Shown in pieces: positions 60,401 to 64,000 of a stretch of 64,000 nt of DNA. Every line of letters begins with the position of its first letter. Positions within the stretch are counted from its first letter, which is position 1. The DNA comes from Chitinophagaceae bacterium (GTDB lineage Bacteria; Bacteroidota; Bacteroidia; Chitinophagales; UBA10324): the NCBI GenBank assembly GCA_016717285.1, contig JADKFU010000005.1, positions 418,501 through 482,500 on the forward strand, in the 5' to 3' direction. The position numbers and the translations under genes were made by a program. The notes beneath the pieces are model-generated. The model was not told where the DNA came from. It saw only the letters and a program-made list of their open reading frames with translations, and made no database searches.

Positions 60401-62687
60401 TTATTTCAGCACCGCAATTTTTTCGCTTATAATTGTTTCATTATTGAAATGGATGCTGATTAAGTAAATCCCTATCGAAAGGTTTTCACCAACGGGTATT
60501 ACATATTGATGTGTACCAACGCTCAGGTTTGAACTTTGAACGATCACCTTTTTTCCGGCTACGTCTGTAAGGAATAAATCGAAAGTACCATCTGTTGGCG
60601 ATGTTAACAGGAGATTTATAGATCCGTCAGCATTGGGAGGTAATATTTTAAAATTGTATTCATCATCATTAAATCCTTCAATCGTAATCTGATTGCAGAA
60701 GGTATCTACACAACCGGTTGCTGTTTCAATCACGAGACAGATTTGATACTCGCCGGATTCATTAACGGTAATATGTGGTTCGGGCCTCATCACTAAACAA
60801 GTCGTTGTTGATATACCAATGCCAGGAAACTACATCGCCTGTTGAAGAGTTTCCATTTAAGAAAATAGTAAATCCATCTACGCTCCAGGTAAAATGCGCT
60901 TCGCAATCTCCCTGAGGTTCTTCTACTACTACGCCGTGACAAAAAGTATCTACACAACCTGCAGCAGTTTCAATCACGAGACAGATTTGATACTCGCCGT
61001 ATTCATTAACGGTAATATGTGGTTCGGAGCCGTCGCTGAACAAATCATTGTTGATATACCAATGCCAGGAAACTACATCACCAGTTGAAGTATTTCCATT
61101 TAAGAAAATAGTAAAACCATCCACACTCCAGGTAAAATGCGCTTCGCAATCTTCCTGAGGCTCTTCAACCACCACACCATGACAGAAAGTATCTACACAA
61201 CCTGAAGCAGTTTCAATCACGAGACAGATTTGATACTCGCCGGATTCATTAACGGTAATATGTGGTTCAGAGCCGTCGCTAAACAAATCATTGTTGATGT
61301 ACCAATGCCAGGAAACCACATCGCCACCTGTTGAAGAGTTTCCATTTAAGAAAATAGTAAATCCATCAACGCTCCAGGTAAAATGCGCTTCGCAATCTCC
61401 CTGAGGTTCTTCTACTACTACGCCGTGACAAAAAGTATCCACACAACCTGCAGCAGTTTCAATCACGAGACAGATTTGATACTCGCCGGATTCATTAACG
61501 GTAATATGTGGTTCAGAGCCGTCGCTAAACAAATCATTGTTGATGTACCAATGCCAGGAAACCACATCGCCACCTGTTGAAGAGTTTCCATTTAAGAAAA
61601 TAGTAAATCCATCAACGCTCCAGGTAAAATGCGCTTCGCAATCTCCCTGAGGCTCTTCAACCACCACACCATGACAGAAAGTATCCACACAACCTGCAGC
61701 AGTTTCAATCACGAGACAGATTTGATATTCGCCGGATTCATTAACCGTGATATGCGCTTCCGGGCCATCATCACTGAAAAGGTCGTTGTTGATGTACCAA
61801 TGCCAGGAAACCACATCACCACCGGTTGAAGAGTTTCCATTTAAGAAAATAGTAAATCCATCTACGCTCCAGGTAAAATGCGCTTCGCAATCTCCCTGAG
61901 GTTCTTCTACTACTACGCCGTGACAAAAAGTATCTACACAACCTGAAGCAGTTTCAATCACGAGACAGATTTGATACTCCCCGGATTCATTAACGGTAAT
62001 ATGTGGTTCGGAGTCGTCGCTGAACAAATCATTGTTGATATACCAATGCCAGGAGACTACATCGCCTGTAGAAGAGTTTCCATTTAAGAAAATAGTAAAT
62101 CCATCTACGCTCCAGGTAAAATGCGCTTCGCAATCTCCCTGAGGTTCCGGCACAACAACACCATGACAGAAAGTATCCACACAACCTGCAGCAGTTTCAA
62201 TCACAAGACAGATTTGATATTCGCCGGATTCATTAACGGTAATATGTGGTTCAGAGCCGTCGCTAAACAAATCATTGTTGATGTACCAATGCCAGGAGAC
62301 TACATCACCGGTTGAAGAATTTCCATTTAAGAAAATAGTAAATCCATCAACGCTCCAGGTAAAATGCGCTTCGCAATCTCCCTGAGGTTCCGGCACTACA
62401 ACACCATGACAGAAAGTATCCACACAACCTGAAGAAGTTTCAATCACGAGACAGATTTGATATTCGCCTGGTTCATTAACTGTTATATTGGTTTCCGGTC
62501 CGGCATCACTAAAGAGATCATTGTTTGCAAACCAATGCCAGGAAACAACATCACCTGCAGTACCTGAACCATTGAGTGAAATCGTATAGTCGTTTACATC
62601 AAACGTAAAATATGCTTCACAGGGACTGGCCTGAACTCTCAAAAAAGAGAACAGAATTAACAATATTGAAATGAGCTTTTTCATCAT
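60401..62687 (-). pseudogene. Tandem PKD-type repeat surface protein, frameshifted before its T9SS tail
   Basis: Signal peptide from the ATG at 62687 (MMKKLISILLILFSFLRVQAS), then eight modules of 81-83 residues starting C-E-A-[HY]-F. They have the conserved blocks VVSWHWYINNDLFSD, HITVNESGEYQICLVIET and GCVDTFCHGVV, a PKD/Ig-like beta fold with two cysteines per module. In the eighth module the frame breaks at about 60781-60790: relative to the sister modules one T and one G are missing, and the frame ends in EARTTYYR. The continuing frame (60401-60793) gives the rest of that module and a T9SS type A sorting domain ending EKIAVLK. Either a true disruption or an assembly/sequencing error in near-identical repeats. 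Confidence 0.75.
60700..62640. repeat. Eight near-identical 243-249 bp tandem repeats (coding)
   Basis: The marker string AAAATGCGCTTCGCAATC (plus strand) recurs at 60891, 61134, 61380, 61626, 61875, 62118 and 62361, with a diverged first copy at about 62607. The steps are 243, 246, 246, 249, 243, 243 and 246 bases, all multiples of three. Modules differ by only a few bases, so the expansion is recent or kept uniform by recombination. Confidence 0.9.
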
Positions 62688-62826
62688 TTCTGAATTAGTG
62701 TTCTCAAACTTAAGCATAATGATCAGAAAGTATGTTTTTCGGAAGGGCTTTATTTTTTAGGGAAATCATCCCCACTGAATAATCATCCCAATAAGAATTT
62801 GATTTTACGACAAGGCTTTAAAAGAA

Positions 62827-62856
62827 AAGCCCCGAATCATTGCTGAGTCGGGGCTT
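62827..62856 (-). terminator. Rho-independent terminator of dnaK
   Basis: AAGCCCCGA (62827-62835) pairs with TCGGGGCTT (62848-62856); read on the minus strand it is followed by TTTTCTTTT. It lies 24 bases past the dnaK stop. Confidence 0.9.
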
Positions 62857-62880
62857 CATTTTTTGACTTTCATTATTTAA

Positions 62881-64000
62881 TTACTTCTTCTCATCCTTCA
62901 CCTCTTCATAGGGTACATCCTGCACAGTTTCTTCTTTAGGTGTAGATTCATTTCCACTTTCATTCGAAGCACCATCAGTTGGTGCGCCGGGTTGTGGTTG
63001 CTGTGCTTTATAAAGATCTTCAGAAGCGGCCTGCCATGCAACATTCAGGTCATTCATGGAAGAATCAATCCCCGCAATATCCTGATTTTTGTGTGCATCT
63101 TTCAACCGGCCAAGTGCAGATTCAATAGTGGCTTTTTTATCACCGGGAATTTTTTCTCCGAATTCTTTCAGTTGTTTTTCTGTCTGGAATACAAGTGAAT
63201 CAGCGGTGTTCAGCTTGTCCACTTTTTCACGTGCCTCTTTATCTGCAGCTTCATTCGCACGGGCGTCATTCCGCATCTTTTCCACTTCTTCTTTGCTCAG
63301 GCCTGTTGATGCCTGAATCTTAATGGTTTGTTCTTTGCCAGTGCCTTTATCTTTAGCACTTACATTCAAAATGCCATTCGCATCAATGTCAAAAGTAACT
63401 TCAACCTGCGGTACACCACGCGGTGCCGGTGGAATTCCATCAAGCATAAACCTCCCAATTGTACGATTATCGCGTGCCATTGAACGTTCGCCCTGCATTA
63501 CATGAATTTCAACTGAAGGCTGACTGTCAGCAGCAGTTGTAAATGTTTCTGATTTACGGGTAGGAATGGTAGTGTTGGATTCAATCAGTTTGGTCATTAC
63601 GCCACCGAGCGTTTCAATACCAAGTGAAAGAGGAGTTACATCAAGCAGCAACACATCCTTTACATCACCTGCAAGTACACCACCTTGTATCGAAGCACCA
63701 ATAGCAACCACCTCATCCGGATTAACTCCTTTAGAAGGTTTTTTGCCAAAGAACTTTTCAACCACTTCCTGAATCTTTGGGATGCGTGTTGATCCGCCAA
63801 CCAATATCACTTCATCAATTTGTGAAACATTCACACCTGCATCTGCAACAGCTTTGCGGCAGGGCTCCAGCGAACGCTCTACTAAATGATCAACCAATGA
63901 TTCAAACTTAGCGCGTGAAAGTTTTTTCACTAAGTGTTTTGGAACACCATCCACGGCAGTGATATAGGGTAAATTAATTTCACTTTCAACAGAAGACGAC
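62881..64000 (-). CDS. dnaK: Chaperone DnaK (Hsp70), 3' part
   Basis: The frame is open through the right edge, so this is the last 372 or so residues of a protein of about 640. It begins inside the nucleotide-binding domain (EINLPYITAVDGVPKH). Then come ILVGGSTRIPKIQ, GVNPDEVVAIGASIQGGVL, the interdomain linker DVLLLDVTPLSLG, the substrate-binding beta-sandwich and the helical lid with QTEKQLKEFGEKIP. The tail ends EEVKDEKK, with an acidic EE-V segment as usual in bacteria. Main cytoplasmic folding chaperone with DnaJ and GrpE; neither is in the window. Followed by a strong terminator, so it ends its unit. Confidence 0.97.
   Translation of the reverse strand, partial: SSSVESEINLPYITAVDGVPKHLVKKLSRAKFESLVDHLVERSLEPCRKAVADAGVNVSQIDEVILVGGSTRIPKIQEVVEKFFGKKPSKGVNPDEVVAIGASIQGGVLAGDVKDVLLLDVTPLSLGIETLGGVMTKLIESNTTIPTRKSETFTTAADSQPSVEIHVMQGERSMARDNRTIGRFMLDGIPPAPRGVPQVEVTFDIDANGILNVSAKDKGTGKEQTIKIQASTGLSKEEVEKMRNDARANEAADKEAREKVDKLNTADSLVFQTEKQLKEFGEKIPGDKKATIESALGRLKDAHKNQDIAGIDSSMNDLNVAWQAASEDLYKAQQPQPGAPTDGASNESGNESTPKEETVQDVPYEEVKDEKK

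Noticed and set aside
60700..62640. CRISPR-like regular repeats
   Set aside because: Repeats of about 246 bases, in frame, encoding protein modules, with no spacers and no cas genes.

Overview
The window reads as one chromosomal contig from a Gram-negative member of the Bacteroidota, most likely close to the Chitinophagales (class-level placement is inference). Reasons: several exported proteins end in the type A C-terminal sorting domain of the type IX secretion system (T9SS); a DUF3467 gene follows rpoC; DUF2911, DUF6600, DUF3108 and head-GIN proteins are present; exact matches to the Bacteroidota -7 element TAnnTTTG precede several genes; an rfaD gene implies heptose-containing LPS. I see no rRNA, tRNA, CRISPR array, prophage or intact insertion sequence. 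None of the T9SS machinery is here, only its cargo.

Layout. 1-5000: tail of a T9SS cargo gene and its terminator, a repeat-filled gap, a translationally coupled membrane polyferredoxin/FAD reductase pair, and a DUF6600 envelope protein. 5400-13000 (minus strand): an ABC-F ATPase, an ALDH7-type aldehyde dehydrogenase and a large M1 metallopeptidase. 13100-27600 (mostly plus): a TPR protein, phosphosulfolactate synthase, aroE, rmuC, proline dehydrogenase, a thyA-folA overlap pair, a LolA-like exported protein, an Asp-box propeller protein, a Tat-exported asparaginase and a YcxB-like protein. 27600-32600: a trans-sulfuration-type PLP enzyme, an APC permease and a GT-C-like membrane glycosyltransferase. 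32700-37700: rpoC, without rpoB in front, then DUF3467. 37900-49400: a T9SS cargo protein, a front-end fatty acid desaturase, ruvC, DUF3108, a second Asp-box protein with a T9SS tail, a head-GIN lipoprotein, and a sigma factor followed at once by a possible envelope-spanning protein. 49700-52450: ychF, a four-helix-bundle gene boxed in by inverted short tandem arrays, and rfaD. 52700-64000: DUF2911, an FG-GAP/ASPIC cargo protein, a membrane AraC regulator, a SlyD-like isomerase, msrA, a cytochrome c / copper monooxygenase-like fusion, a frameshifted tandem PKD-type protein, and the 3' part of dnaK.

The most distinctive feature is the intergenic DNA. It holds several families of short degenerate tandem arrays with periods of 7, 8 and 8/9 bases, plus small hairpin, MITE-like and REP-like repeats, often touching start or stop codons. 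The clearest case is the 50810-51470 unit: a 133-residue four-helix-bundle gene (S23/Avd family) flanked by arrays of a GTTTGAAGG unit in inverted orientation. The left array begins at the ychF stop codon and the right one ends at the rfaD start codon. Other points worth attention are the cytochrome c / PHM-like enzyme with both copper sites visible, the sigma factor plus possible trans-envelope protein pair, the separation of rpoC from rpoB, and the frameshift that cuts the sorting domain off the PKD-type protein.
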